A stretch of DNA of 32,309 bases. It comes from Ophiosphaerella korrae. Lineage: Eukaryota > Ascomycota > Dothideomycetes > Pleosporales > Phaeosphaeriaceae. Shown here one piece after another: positions 22,191-31,951 of the stretch; within the stretch, counting starts at the first letter, position 1; every line of letters starts with the position of its first letter. The position numbers were made by a program, and so were the translations under genes. The stretch lies in the NCBI GenBank assembly GCA_028456385.1, contig JALNQF010000419.1:1-32309 (forward strand), given 5' to 3'. The notes under the pieces were generated by a model. The model searched no databases. It was not told the origin of the DNA and saw nothing but the letters and a program-made list of their open reading frames with translations.

Positions 22191-22516
22191 AGACGAGGAT
22201 AAATAGCAAAGCAGCAGCAGCTCTCAAGTAGATCTAGCTGCTTCGTAAGTTACTTACATTAATTCTACTGTTACCAACAATACCTTTATATTCGGGGCAT
22301 CTAGCTCTATTCTAAATATTACTATTAATGTTATATCAAGTCCACTAGGTAGAAACAAATGACCTATAGCAGGTAGGGATAAAGAAGAGAGTAATGTCTA
22401 AAGCGAAGAGCCTCCAGCTTTATCAACGCGATAAAGAAAAAGAGCTCGAATGAGCCAATTTTAAGACTATGGATGGAGATTTAGATCTATCATAATACAA
22501 TCTTTAACCTTTCCCT
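22191..22516. other. Non-RIP transition sequence, no gene recognised
   Basis: Base composition returns to normal directly after the MITE target duplication. The stretch contains an AGCAGCAGCAGC run near 22210 and no open frame with recognisable motifs. It lies downstream of the doubtful small gene on the minus strand. Confidence 0.5.
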
Positions 22517-22850
22517 TTATGCAAAACTACTGCTGCTTTTGTCTGTTGTCCGAGAATGTCCGTTAGCCGAGGCTTCAAACGATGGCATTTGGGACGGGAC
22601 GGTGGCATCTGGGATAGAAACAGTGGCATCCGGGCAATTGTACGAGCTGACGTCACGTGTGTGGTAGTGTATCAAGAATAGTGGTAGATGGGAAATTATT
22701 ACGCCAAGCAGTGGCATGTTTGAAATTTGCCACTCACTGAACTGAGTACATCGCCGCGACCTGTTCTGCGACCTCATCGACCACGGGGTCGATGTCTTCC
22801 AAAACGGGTGACCCTGTGCGAACCCTGTTCGTAACACTGGTGTCAGCCAT
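22517..22850 (-). CDS. Doubtful small gene, unknown product
   Basis: Two readings compete. One is a single frame from an ATG at 22906 giving 129 residues. The other starts at the ATG at 22850 (MADTSVTNRVRTGSPVLEDI, a more protein-like N-terminus), splices from GTGAGT at 22737 to GACGTCAG at 22647, and ends in the same frame at 22517, giving 80 residues. I favour the spliced model because of the strong donor and the amino-acid composition of exon 1. Its C-terminal part, shared by both, has an imperfect repeat (PDATVSIPDATVP) and a Ser-rich tail. The 91-nt intron is longer than its neighbours. No family is recognised; it may not be a gene. Confidence 0.3.
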
Positions 22851-22992
22851 CTTTCAACTAGCCGGACATCGGGATGCATTGCATTGGAAGGATTCTTTGA
22901 TGACAATTATTGATTTCTACCTTCTTCGAGTACTGCAGGCATGGCGTGACGGACGCCCTTCGCTCAGCTAAATTTTTAGCTTCAGCTACGAT

Positions 22993-23848
22993 CTATTCCT
23001 TTGCGCCATGTACCCAAAGCCTCTTGCCGAAGGTCTCCTGGTACTTCTTCTCTCCAGGCTCACCGGCCCGGCCACCAAATACAAGTTGAGATCTCAGCTT
23101 GTAGGCGAGAGGGATTTTCCAGTGTTCAGCAGCCTTCTGGTCGATGATGGGGTTGTAATGCTGGAGGTTGGCACCAAATCCTTCAGCCTCCAGGGCCACC
23201 CACAGTGCATATTGGTGCATGGCATTTGTGTGCTCAGACCAGTCACCAAAATGATGAGCATATAGCGGGAATGCTTTGCGGAGGTTCTCGACAGGCTCAG
23301 GGTCTTCGTAGAAAAGAATCTAGGAGCATATTAGCTATGTTCTAAGAGACCCTGGAGTAACACTATAGTGCTGTGAGCGTGGCGGGATGACGTGGGTGAG
23401 GCGTCTGCAAAGATGCATGGTGGGGCAACTTTGAGACTTAAGCGTCTAGCAACTCTTGACTACAATTCCCTAGAGACCTCCCAAAAGCGTAGATAAGGCG
23501 ACCAGAACACCGCTCAGAAGGTGGGGTAGATACAAATGAGAAAACGATGTTGCGTACCGTGCCATATGCCCCTTTGAAGCTATTGATCTTCCCCTCGGTG
23601 CTAGGGAATTGTTCTGGAGCCGTGAGCGGCTTCAAAACCTCAAGAACAAAATCCCAGAACTGCTCATGATCCTTATTCAAGAGGACGACCAGGCGGGTGG
23701 ACTGTGAGTTGAAGGACGAAGGAACGTGCAGGAGTGCCTTCTCGACGAGTTCAGTAATTTGCTTGTCGGATATGGGAGCCTCCTTGTTGAGCTGGTAGTA
23801 TGTGCGACGCGCCTTCACTGCGTCCAAGAAGGGAGTTTGGCTAGCCAT
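22993..23848 (-). CDS. Nitroreductase family protein (fungal Hbn1/Frm2-like)
   Basis: This is a flavin (FMN)-dependent oxidoreductase of the nitroreductase fold, probably cytosolic, reducing nitro or quinone substrates with NAD(P)H; yeast relatives affect oxidative-stress and lipid signalling. Exons 23848-23558 and 23319-22993 give 205 residues, the usual length. The FMN-binding N-terminus is visible as ARRTYYQL (residues 13-20) and VPSSFNSQSTR (42-52), and the second half as LFYEDPEPV, WSEHTNAMHQYALW, and the family signature EAEGFGANLQHYNP, ending near KYQETFGKRLW. The splice joins GAYGT to ILFYEDP in phase 0, matching the family's AYGT-[VI]-LFxED block. The intron (GTACGC...GCTAAT...CCTAG) is 238 nt, four times longer than others here, and contains an in-frame stop if read through. 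The start is the ATG at 23848. Confidence 0.88.
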
Positions 23849-24467
23849 GATTGCTGGTGTTGTTGAAAAATGGGAACGTCGTGGAGGAAGAGATGCTATG
23901 TGTGTGCAAGAGTGAAATGGAAAGTAGAGCTTGCTCGCGTTGGAGCTACCCAGAGGCTTTTGTATCCACCGGCTCCACGCCTGGCGATATTTTTAATCAG
24001 TTGCGCCATCGAGTCAAGAGAGGGCAGCGGTAAACCCGAAGCCAAACCAATTCCTGTTCTCCGTAACGGCAACATCAGTGATGCGACCCGACCTCCGAAT
24101 ATCGACATGCTTTGATCATACAAGAATTACTTCAGGCCCGTGCTAGCCTAATGTGTGTACATAATACAACTACCTACACTTACAGTCTTTCGGTCTTTGA
24201 TTATGCAAGCATTTGTGAGCTTGCCGGGATACAGAATGTCCGGCTTCCGGAAGCTGATTAACAAGCACCACTAACTTCCGCTGCTTTCCTGAGCACGGCA
24301 CACCATTTCCGCACGCACTGTGCGGAGGTGCCTTTCAAAAGTCTTTTCCCGGACCGTGCGCGTGGCGCTGTTAGCGCCTTGCTAGCGGCACGCTAGTGCC
24401 CAACCAGTGCCCACAGAGATAAGATAGAATTCGGGTCTTACAACGTCAGAACTATCTTCATGCTTTT
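23849..24467. other. Intergenic: nitroreductase promoter side and GC-rich dyads
   Basis: Short frames on both strands here (23851-24123) overlap each other and have no motif, so I take the first 250 bp as the upstream region of the nitroreductase gene. Around 24300-24410 are several short dyads: CGCACGCACTGTGCG, GGCGCTGTTAGCGCC and GCTAGCGGCACGCTAG. They could belong to an unrecognised, non-RIP repeat; no coding sequence is evident. Confidence 0.5.
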
Positions 24468-24900
24468 TGTTACGGATGTAACAAGAGGAGTCAAGATAGA
24501 ACCAATCAGCCCCAACTCAAGTGCTGACGAAGCATGGGATGAGCGGGGTAATGTCTGGATTGGGAAACGAACCACAATTGGGACACGTGACACGAGTGAT
24601 CCGTAGTCACATGCGACAGATCAATGATCTGTGGTCACGTGTGACAGATCAGTGATCTGTGGATCTTCACCACAGATCGGACACAATACATAGGTATATA
24701 GTTAGTAGCAATATGCGTTATTAGGATGCTATCGGCAATCCAATCTCTAACCAAGAGCGACAATACATTAACATCGCAAGAATTATTCTATTGTTTACAA
24801 GTTTATTGCTTAATTACAACACGAGCTTTTGTTATTAACTTTTAATCTACTATACCCCCCCTTAGGCGCTTAGTAGTCGACGACTAGGCAGCCTATAACA
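24468..24900 (+). mobile_element. 5' LTR of the host family-2 element, not RIP-mutated
   Basis: This 433-bp LTR in plus orientation runs TGTTACGGATGTAAC to GGCAGCCTATAACA. It is homologous, reverse-complemented, to the 427-bp LTRs at 24922-25348 and 31520-31946 but keeps ordinary CpA and TpG content. It is followed by a leader (24901-24921) and, after the inserted element, by gag at 31952, so it is the 5' LTR of an interrupted element rather than a solo LTR. The left flank is CTTTT (24463-24467); the partner duplication would lie beyond the window. Confidence 0.85.
24597..24680. repeat. Three 28-bp tandem repeats inside the LTR
   Basis: Three head-to-tail 28-bp units begin TGATCCGTAGTCACATG, TGATCTGTGGTCACGTG and TGATCTGTGGATCTTC. 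Each is a partial dyad (ATCTGT...ACAGAT), and the second contains CACGTG, a bHLH-type site. They lie in the probable U3 region, so they may be enhancer-like elements; degenerate relatives occur in the other family-2 LTRs. Confidence 0.75.
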
Positions 24901-24921
24901 CCTTGCCGATCCTAGTTATTA
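24901..24921 (+). other. Leader of the host element, ending in the TATTA target site
   Basis: CCTTGCCGATCCTAG then TTATTA follows the host LTR. It matches the leader of the inserted element read on the minus strand from 31519 (CCTTACTAATTTAGTTATT). TATTA at 24917-24921 is the first copy of the target duplication. The primer-binding site should lie here; no canonical TGG start was seen. Confidence 0.85.
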
Positions 24922-25348
24922 TGTAATGGGCCGCCTGTCGTCGACTACAGGTACCTAAAATGGGGGTTAGTGGATTAGGAGATGATGACAAAAGCTCTTG
25001 TTATGATCTGTAATAACTGTAAACAATAGAAGATGTTTTGCAACTATCTTATATTGGCGTTCCGTAATCAAAGGATTGAATTGCCGATACTATCCTAATA
25101 ATGCGCATCCTACTGACTATATACTTGTCGTGATCTGTAATCTATAGTTGCTAAGGATAGTAGATCGCAGATCGCCCTAATCTATAATCTATTAATGCTA
25201 AGAATCTACAGATTATAGATTACCCTAGGTGTCCTAGTTATGTGTAGTTTCCTAATTAAGGTTGTTACCCTACTCGTCCTATGCTTTATTAGCGCCTAGA
25301 TTAGGACTAATTAGTTCTATCTTAATTTCTTCTATTACACCTATAACA
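24922..25348 (-). repeat. Left (3') LTR, family 2, lightly mutated
   Basis: 427 bp, TGTAATGGGCCGCC to CACCTATAACA on the plus strand. Compared with the right LTR, the differences I examined are G/A or C/T, with the right copy carrying A or T. Confidence 0.95.
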
Positions 25349-25362
25349 CTATCTCCCCCTTT
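25349..25362 (-). other. Polypurine tract
   Basis: AAAGGGGGAGATAG on the minus strand directly abuts the left LTR. It would prime plus-strand cDNA synthesis, which confirms that the element reads right to left and that the left LTR is the 3' one. Confidence 0.85.
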
Positions 25363-25489
25363 AGGTAGGTCCTAGTTTTCCTATCCTAGGGCTAGAGTTA
25401 TTAGTCTAGTTTCTTTATCGATATAGAGTTCTTTATCCTCTCTTATACTTATTTTATCTATACGTTGTTGCTACCTTCTTACTAATCGC

Positions 25490-26000
25490 GTGTTGCGTAA
25501 TAGTGTTAAAATGTTTCCTTGCTCCTATTATACTTCTCCTAAGTTAAACTCTAAATCTTTTCTTTATATTATTTCTATAAACAATAGTAGGGCTTATAAG
25601 GCGTATATTCGTGCGAATATATATAGCTCTTATAACGTGTCTAGTGTTTCTCTTTCTAAATATAAGTTTATTATACTTATTCTTGTGTCTAGGCTTAATA
25701 ATAATAGGGAAAGCTGTTAACTAGACTTAAGAGAAATTACTATCTTAAATTGTAGAGGCCGAAGCTAAGCGTAAGCGTATCTAGGAGCTTGCGTAGAGTA
25801 AACTAGTAGAAAATTAAGCTTATCTCTCTTGTCTTTGTAAGATAAAAGCCTTAAATAATAAGAAATTAGCTAAGTAGTTAGTAGCTCTAGAAGCTAAGCT
25901 AGACTTAGATAAAGTATTTAATGTTACTATAGTAGGTCCTACGCTAGACGTCTCTATTATCTCTCTATCTATTATTAGTAATATTAGTTCTCTTAGTTTG
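25490..26000 (+). pseudogene. Antisense accessory ORF: Cys-patterned then coiled-coil
   Basis: On the plus strand, opposite to gag-pol, lies a two-part reading frame. The first part (25490-25720, 76 codons open) has MFPCSYYTSPKLNSKSF and then YKAYIRANIYSSYNV. Tyr and Ser sit where a C-x2-C-x6-C...C-x2-C arrangement would place Cys, as G-to-A change of TGT to TAT predicts. The second part, in another frame from about 25760, is charged and helical: EAEAKRKRI, KLVEN, KIKALNNKKLAK and LVALEAKLDLDKVFNVTIV. I recall fungal proteins with a Cys cluster followed by a basic coiled coil associated with transposon-rich regions, but cannot name a domain. The frames may be joined by a decayed intron or an indel. 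Its function is unknown; DNA or RNA binding is a guess from the Cys pattern. Confidence 0.45.
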
Positions 26001-26299
26001 CTACTAGGCGTTCTAGAGGGTTTTAATTTTAGAACTCTTCTAATTTCTTAGAGTAATTAAGATTATCTTTTAGTTCTTATGTTTTTTCTTATAGTTATCC
26101 TTTTTCGTCTATACCTATCTATTCTACTAGGGAGTAGTTTCTTCTATTACGGAACTAGTGTTGTAGGATTTCCTTAACTTCTTATTCTTCCTATTCTCTA
26201 TACGTATCTACTTCGTATACTAGTAGTTCTATATTCTATAGTACTTATTCTAGTAGGGCTATATAGAATATTAGGTATATCCTTATCTTGTTTAGTAGT

Positions 26300-29200
26300 T
26301 TTAATCTAAACGTAACTAGTGTAACTTCTTTCTTAATTTCGTATAGTCCTATCTTAACGTAGTCTAGTTTTAAACTTAGGCGCTTACTCTTAATGTTTTT
26401 TTATACTAACTATACTTTTTCTCTTTCTCTAAATTAGGGTCCCTCTTTATACTTTTTGTTGTAGTACTTTACTATATAATCGTGTAAGAATTCTACGTCC
26501 TATCTTAGTTAATCGTGTATATCTTTAAGTCTATTAGCGAAGTTTTTTCTTCTTAAGGACTAAGATATCTAGTTTCTTAGTGTCTAGTATATATTAGGCT
26601 CGAATCTATAGTTTATAAAGAAAGGTAATATTCCTATTACTATATTCTTTACGCTATTGTATGCTAGCTGTGCTATAGGTAATAGCTATACCTAATTATT
26701 CTAGTTGTAGTTAAGGTAGCATCTTAAGTACTATTCTACTATCTAATTTATTCGTTCTAACTATCTATCTATCTATAGTTAATATACTATAGATATTGCG
26801 TATTGTATTCCTAATTACGCTATTATTATTCCCTATAGTTTTAATGTAAATCGTATATCTCTATCTATAATAATCTTATCTAGTAGTCTATATTAGCTAA
26901 TTGCTATTCCTAGAACTTAGTATATAGTAACCTCTATCCTACTTTTCTCTTTATATAGTTAGAAGTATATATACTTTATAAGCTTGTCTACTATTGTTAT
27001 AATTCTGTTATACTTAACTCCTAATATTAGATCCTTAGACTTAAGTAACTTTGTAATAAAGTCTATCGTAATAACTCCCTATAGTTGTTCTAGTATTTCT
27101 ATTAGTTATAATATTCTATATAGTACGTGTCTATTATACTTATTCCTATAGTATTCTATATAGTCTTGTAGTACTTCTTTTACTAGTTATCTTGCTTTTA
27201 GAATATAGTAATCTTGTAGTAGTCTATCTAATGTTTTTTTAATTCCTTAGTAACTATATACTAGGAATTTATAAAATTGTTGTATAAATTCTCTTTAAAT
27301 TTTACTTAGAATATATATTCTTCTATAGGCTTATGCAAATCCTTCTTAGATTTCTAGTTTCTTTATTTCTTTAGATACTTCTTATGTTGTTTTCTAAATC
27401 TATTTATCTAGCTTGTTACTTGTCTTTTTAAGTATTGCGGCTATTTTAGGTGTATTTAGGACTAAATGTCCTTTTTCGTTCTTAATTAGAACTATACTAG
27501 TAGCGCTTACTTCTTCTTGTAGGTCTAGTCTTCTACTAAGAGCGTCTATAAATTAGTTATCTTTCTCCTTTATATATATAATTTCTATATTAAACGTTAA
27601 TAGGAACTCCTACTATCTTGTATAGCGTTGTAATAGTTCTTTATTTGTTATAAATCTTATAAGATTCTTATAGTCTATATAGACTTTTGTCTAATATTTT
27701 ACTCTTTATAAGTATACTCTCTATTATTTAAATACTTTGTAGATTACTAGTATCTCCTTATTATAGATTAGGTAGTTAAGTTCTACTATCTTTATCTTTT
27801 TAGAGAAGTATTCGACTAAATATTCTTTTTTAGTTTCTAGGTCTTCCTATATTAGTGCTATTCTGTAGACTAAGTTAGATATATCTATTTTTACTATTAC
27901 TAGTAGGTCTAGGTTATATATTCTAATAACTAGATTTTCTATAAACTTCTTCTTAATTTTGTTAAATACTTTGTTGTATTCCTTTATCTATTTAAATAGT
28001 GTGTCTTTCTTTATAAGTTTTGTTATTAGTTCTATATCTTTAGACTATCCTATTATTAACTTTCTACAAAAGTTAGCTAGCCTATAAAACTATTGTACCT
28101 CCTTTAGGTTCTTTAGAGTTAGCTATTCGTTAATTAATCTAATCTTTTCTAGGTTAATCCTAATTTTTCCTAGTTCGATAATAAATTTAAGGAAATCTGT
28201 TTTCTTTGTGTAGAACTCGTATTTTCTTATTTTAAGAAATAATTTGTTTTCTACTAGCTTCTCTAGTACCTTGTATACGTATTATACGTGTTCTTCCTCT
28301 ATTTCTAAGAATATAAGGATATTATCTAGGTATATAAATGTAAATATATCTAAGTACTCTCTTAGTACTATGTTAATTCTTTCTTAGAATGTTGCTAGTG
28401 CGTTTATTAAGCTAAATAGTATAACTAGGTATTTATATAGTCTGTACTGTGTTCTAAACGCTATTTTCTACTTGTTACCTTTTTTAATTCTAATCTAATA
28501 GTAGGTATTTTAGATATCTAGTTTTGTAAAGATTCTTGCTCTTTGTAGTCTATCTTGTATTCTATCTATTTGTAGTAGTAGGTATTAGTTCTTGTTAGTA
28601 ATTGCGTTAGTTTTTCTAAAATCTACGTAGGGTCTCTTATTACTTATTCCCTTTTTGTCTATAAATATTAATCTATATACTACTAAGGATTTAGATTCTC
28701 TTATCTATCCTTTCTTTATTGCGTTTTAGATAAACGCTTGTTTAATTTTAGATTCTTCTTCTATTTTTTAGTATACTAGGCTCTATTCTATATTTTTACC
28801 TTCTTCTAATTCTATTAACAAGTCCTATAGTTAATATTCTAGAAGGTAGTCTTCTAGTTCTATAAGCTATCTTTCCTATTTCTTATATTCTTCTAGGAAT
28901 TCTTCTTTGTATATACTTATGTTAGCTTTTAACATGTCTGTTTTACTATAACTAATTTTTCTAGTTTTCTAATTAATGTATAGGTTAGTTATTTATAACT
29001 ATAGTATTCCTAATATAATATCTTGTTCGTTGTTAATTGTTGTTATATCTATAACTATATTCTTAATTTCTAGTCTTTCTAACTTTAGTATTAAGAGTAC
29101 TATCTTAAACTATATAGGTTCCTAGAATAGTTTTCCTTTAATTATGCTTAATTATTAAGGATATTTCTTTATTATATACTCTATTTCTTATATTTCTACA

Positions 29201-31500
29201 AACTTCTTTAATATAAAGTTTCTTGTAGCTCTACTATTAATTATTAGTTGTACTTTTCTTCTTTAATATATACTTATCTTTATAATATATAAGCCTTTTA
29301 TACTTTCTAGCTTTTCTTACTTTAGCGTTTTTATAAATTATCTATCTTTTTAAGGCTATAGCTCTATTTTAAGTTTATATTCTTTATGTTTTAGATATTT
29401 ATTATTTGTATATTTGTACTATAGTCCTCCTTAGACGCATTTCTTAGTTAGCTTAGGTCTAGGCCTTACTACTACGTATCTATCTTCTAGGATTATTTCC
29501 TATCCTTAGATATCTTCTACTATAATTACTCTTGTATAGTTGTAGCTTCTTCTTTTTATAGGCTATACGTTGTTATTTGCTTTAGGGTTTCTATATATAA
29601 TACAATTCTTATCTAGGTATAATATTTATAATGCTTCGAAGTGTGCTAGATGTTTTAGATCTATTATCTTGTTATCTCCTTCTTAGTACTTGTCTCTACT
29701 AGGTGTATCTATAGTTAGAATATAGTATACTACTAGTACTCTTAGCGTATAAGCTTTATTAATTTATCGCGTCTTTTTTATAAGGTATTACTATTCTCTT
29801 TGTATAAGTATTCTTCTTACTATAACTATATATTACTTTATCTATTCTTAAAATAGTATAAACTTTATTTCTTTAGGATTGTATTCTTTTTAGTCTTTAT
29901 ACGCTTCCTCTATACTTATAACTATTAAGTATATCTAAACAAATCTTTATTCTTTATTTTGTTCCTCTATATCTATTGTTATATAGCTATTATAGCTATA
30001 TATTATTAGCTAGGTATACTCTATACTTTTTATACTAACTTGTCTCTTACTTCTTCTCTATCCTTTAGAAGTAGTTGTAGTAGTCTCTTTATCTAGTACT
30101 AGTTCTTTAGCCTAGATCGATAGTACTAGGGGTTCTTTTCTTTCTAAGTCTTCTATTAGTAGGTCTATTACTTAGGCTATTTCTTCTAGCTAAGCTTTTG
30201 TTCTTTCTTTTGTTGCGGCTACTTTCTACCTCTATTATAGGAAGTATCTTACTCTCTATTTACTAGAAAGATATATATAGTAGTTATCCTTATAACAAAA
30301 GGTCTAATAGAGTATTGCGTATTATATTTCTTTACTCCTAGCTACCTTCTCCTAGGGTTTAGCCTGTACTTATAGTACTTCCTTCTTTTTCTTAGTTATC
30401 TTTAACTAAATTTCTTTCTTTAGGTCCTTACTCTTATAGTCTTTTGTAAAGTATTTTAGTTTCTTGTATTTATAGTATACTATATCTCTTTTCTTTTATA
30501 ATTAGTAGTCTTTTACGTAGTAGCCTAGCTTACTACAATTAAAGTACGTAAAGTCTTTATTCTTCTTTTTCTTCTTATCTTTATTAGCGTTAAAGATTAT
30601 TAGGTCTCCTTTATTGTAGTTCTAGGTATAACCTCTATACTTATTCTTCTTCTATTCTTAAAGATCGTTATTAATTTAGATTACCTATTACTTTAGGGCT
30701 TCTAGTGTTTGTAGTTTCTCTATATATATTATTTTGTATTAAATCTTAGAGTTAAGTCCTTGTTTAAATTATAATATTAGAGCTAACTTGTTCTATTCTG
30801 TATTTTGCAATAGTTGTTTAAACTAAAATATATACTTAGGAATACTCTAGCTTTATATAAGCTTCTCTAGTTATTCTTTAGCTTGTTGTGTTACGTCTAT
30901 GTCTCTAAACGCTACTCTTATTCGTTTAGTAAAGTATTTATAACTTCTAAAAATAGCTCTAGTTTTGTCCTTCTAGGTTATTAGTAAATATATCGTGTAA
31001 TCTATCTAGTAAGGTTCGTACTATCTTATTGCGTCTTCTTTAAGGTGTAATCTAATATATATTACCTTCTTTTCTTTTGTATTAAAGTGTAGTACTTATA
31101 TATCTATCTAAAGTTATACTAATATAATAAAGGGTCTTAAGTTCTTTCTTGTTCTATTAAACTTCTTAAGAATAGGTATCTTTAGTAGTTTCTTTGTTGT
31201 ACTTATTGCTAGGCGTTATATAATTAGTTCTATCTAGTTCTATTCTTTAATAATAGCCTTAATTTATGCCTTATTTTACTTTGTATAATCTTATAGTTCC
31301 TTATTCTACGTCTCTAAGGTATTAATTACTATTTTTATATCTTCTTTGTTGTTAATTAGTTAGTTAAGACAACTTTTAATTGTTTCCTATATAGTACTAT
31401 CTAATTCTAGACTACTCTTAGGGGCTTTACCTAATTATTTAGTTAAACTTTCTACTATCGTGTTAGCTAGATTATACGCTACTTACGCTTTGCTTCTCGC
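26300..31500 (-). pseudogene. gag-pol of the family-2 Ty3/gypsy element
   Basis: The minus-strand frames keep nearly continuous homology. In gag the CCHC knuckle is YFNCSKLGYYVKDY (30505-30546). The protease box INSRAT (29225-29245) corresponds to the D-S-G-A/T motif. Reverse transcriptase shows RPYVDFRKTNAIT, LQRARIFTKLDI, KIAFRTQYRLYKYLVILFSL and the catalytic YLDN (Y-x-D-D with the second Asp mutated, near 28310-28335), then KYEFYTKKTDFLKF. Integrase has ITIDFITKLLKSKD and YNRIITIVDKLIKYI (26960-27090). Losses on the coding strand are mainly Trp to stop, Met to Ile and Cys to Tyr, while Gln codons often survive. This is the pattern expected when only the opposite strand's cytosines were deaminated. 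Boundaries are approximate. Confidence 0.9.
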
Positions 31501-31519
31501 AATAACTAAATTAGTAAGG

Positions 31520-31946
31520 TATAATAGGCTGCCTATTATTAACTATAGGTACCTAAAATAGAGGTTAGTAGATTAGGAGATAATAACAAAAGCTCTTATT
31601 ATAATCTATAATAACTATAAACAAGAGAAGATATTTTACAACTATCTTGTATTAGCGTTCTATAATTAAAGGATTAAATTACTAATACTATCCTAATAAT
31701 ACGCATCCTACTAACTATATACTTATCGTAATCTATAATCTATAGTTACTAAGGATAGTAGATTGTAGATTGCCCTAATCTATAATCTATTAATACTAAG
31801 AATCTATAGATTATAGATTACTCTAGGTGTCCTAGTTATGTGTAGTTTCCTAATTAAGGTTGTTACCCTACTCGTCCTATACTTTGTTAGTGCCTAGATT
31901 AGGACTAATTAGTTCTATCTCGATTTCTTCTATTACACCTATAATA
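31520..31946 (-). repeat. Right (5') LTR, family 2, heavily mutated
   Basis: 427 bp, TATAATAGGCTGCC to CACCTATAATA on the plus strand. Terminal TG and CA are both converted to TA by RIP-type changes. Confidence 0.95.
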
Positions 31947-31951
31947 TATTA

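Larger units (their letters stand above)
24922..31946 (-). mobile_element. Full-length Ty3/gypsy element, family 2, nested and inverted
   Basis: This 7,025-bp element has two LTRs of exactly 427 bp and a perfect 5-bp target duplication TATTA (24917-24921 and 31947-31951). On the minus strand it runs 5' LTR (right), leader, gag with a CCHC knuckle, protease, reverse transcriptase, integrase, an antisense ORF region, polypurine tract, 3' LTR (left). It is inserted in the leader of a same-family element lying in the opposite direction. RIP has acted mainly on one strand: plus-strand CpA is nearly gone while TpG persists. All enzyme frames are interrupted, so it is inactive. Confidence 0.95.

Noticed and set aside
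23008..24123. Frames 23008-23265 (+), 23851-24033 (+), 23870-24115 (+) and 23896-24123 (-)
   Set aside because: The first is antisense to nitroreductase exon 2; the rest overlap one another in its upstream region and have no recognisable features.
24468..24900. Independent solo LTR
   Set aside because: The following leader and the gag at 31952 are collinear with the family's 5' end once the inserted element is removed, and no matching 5-bp duplication flanks the LTR alone (CTTTT versus CCTTG).
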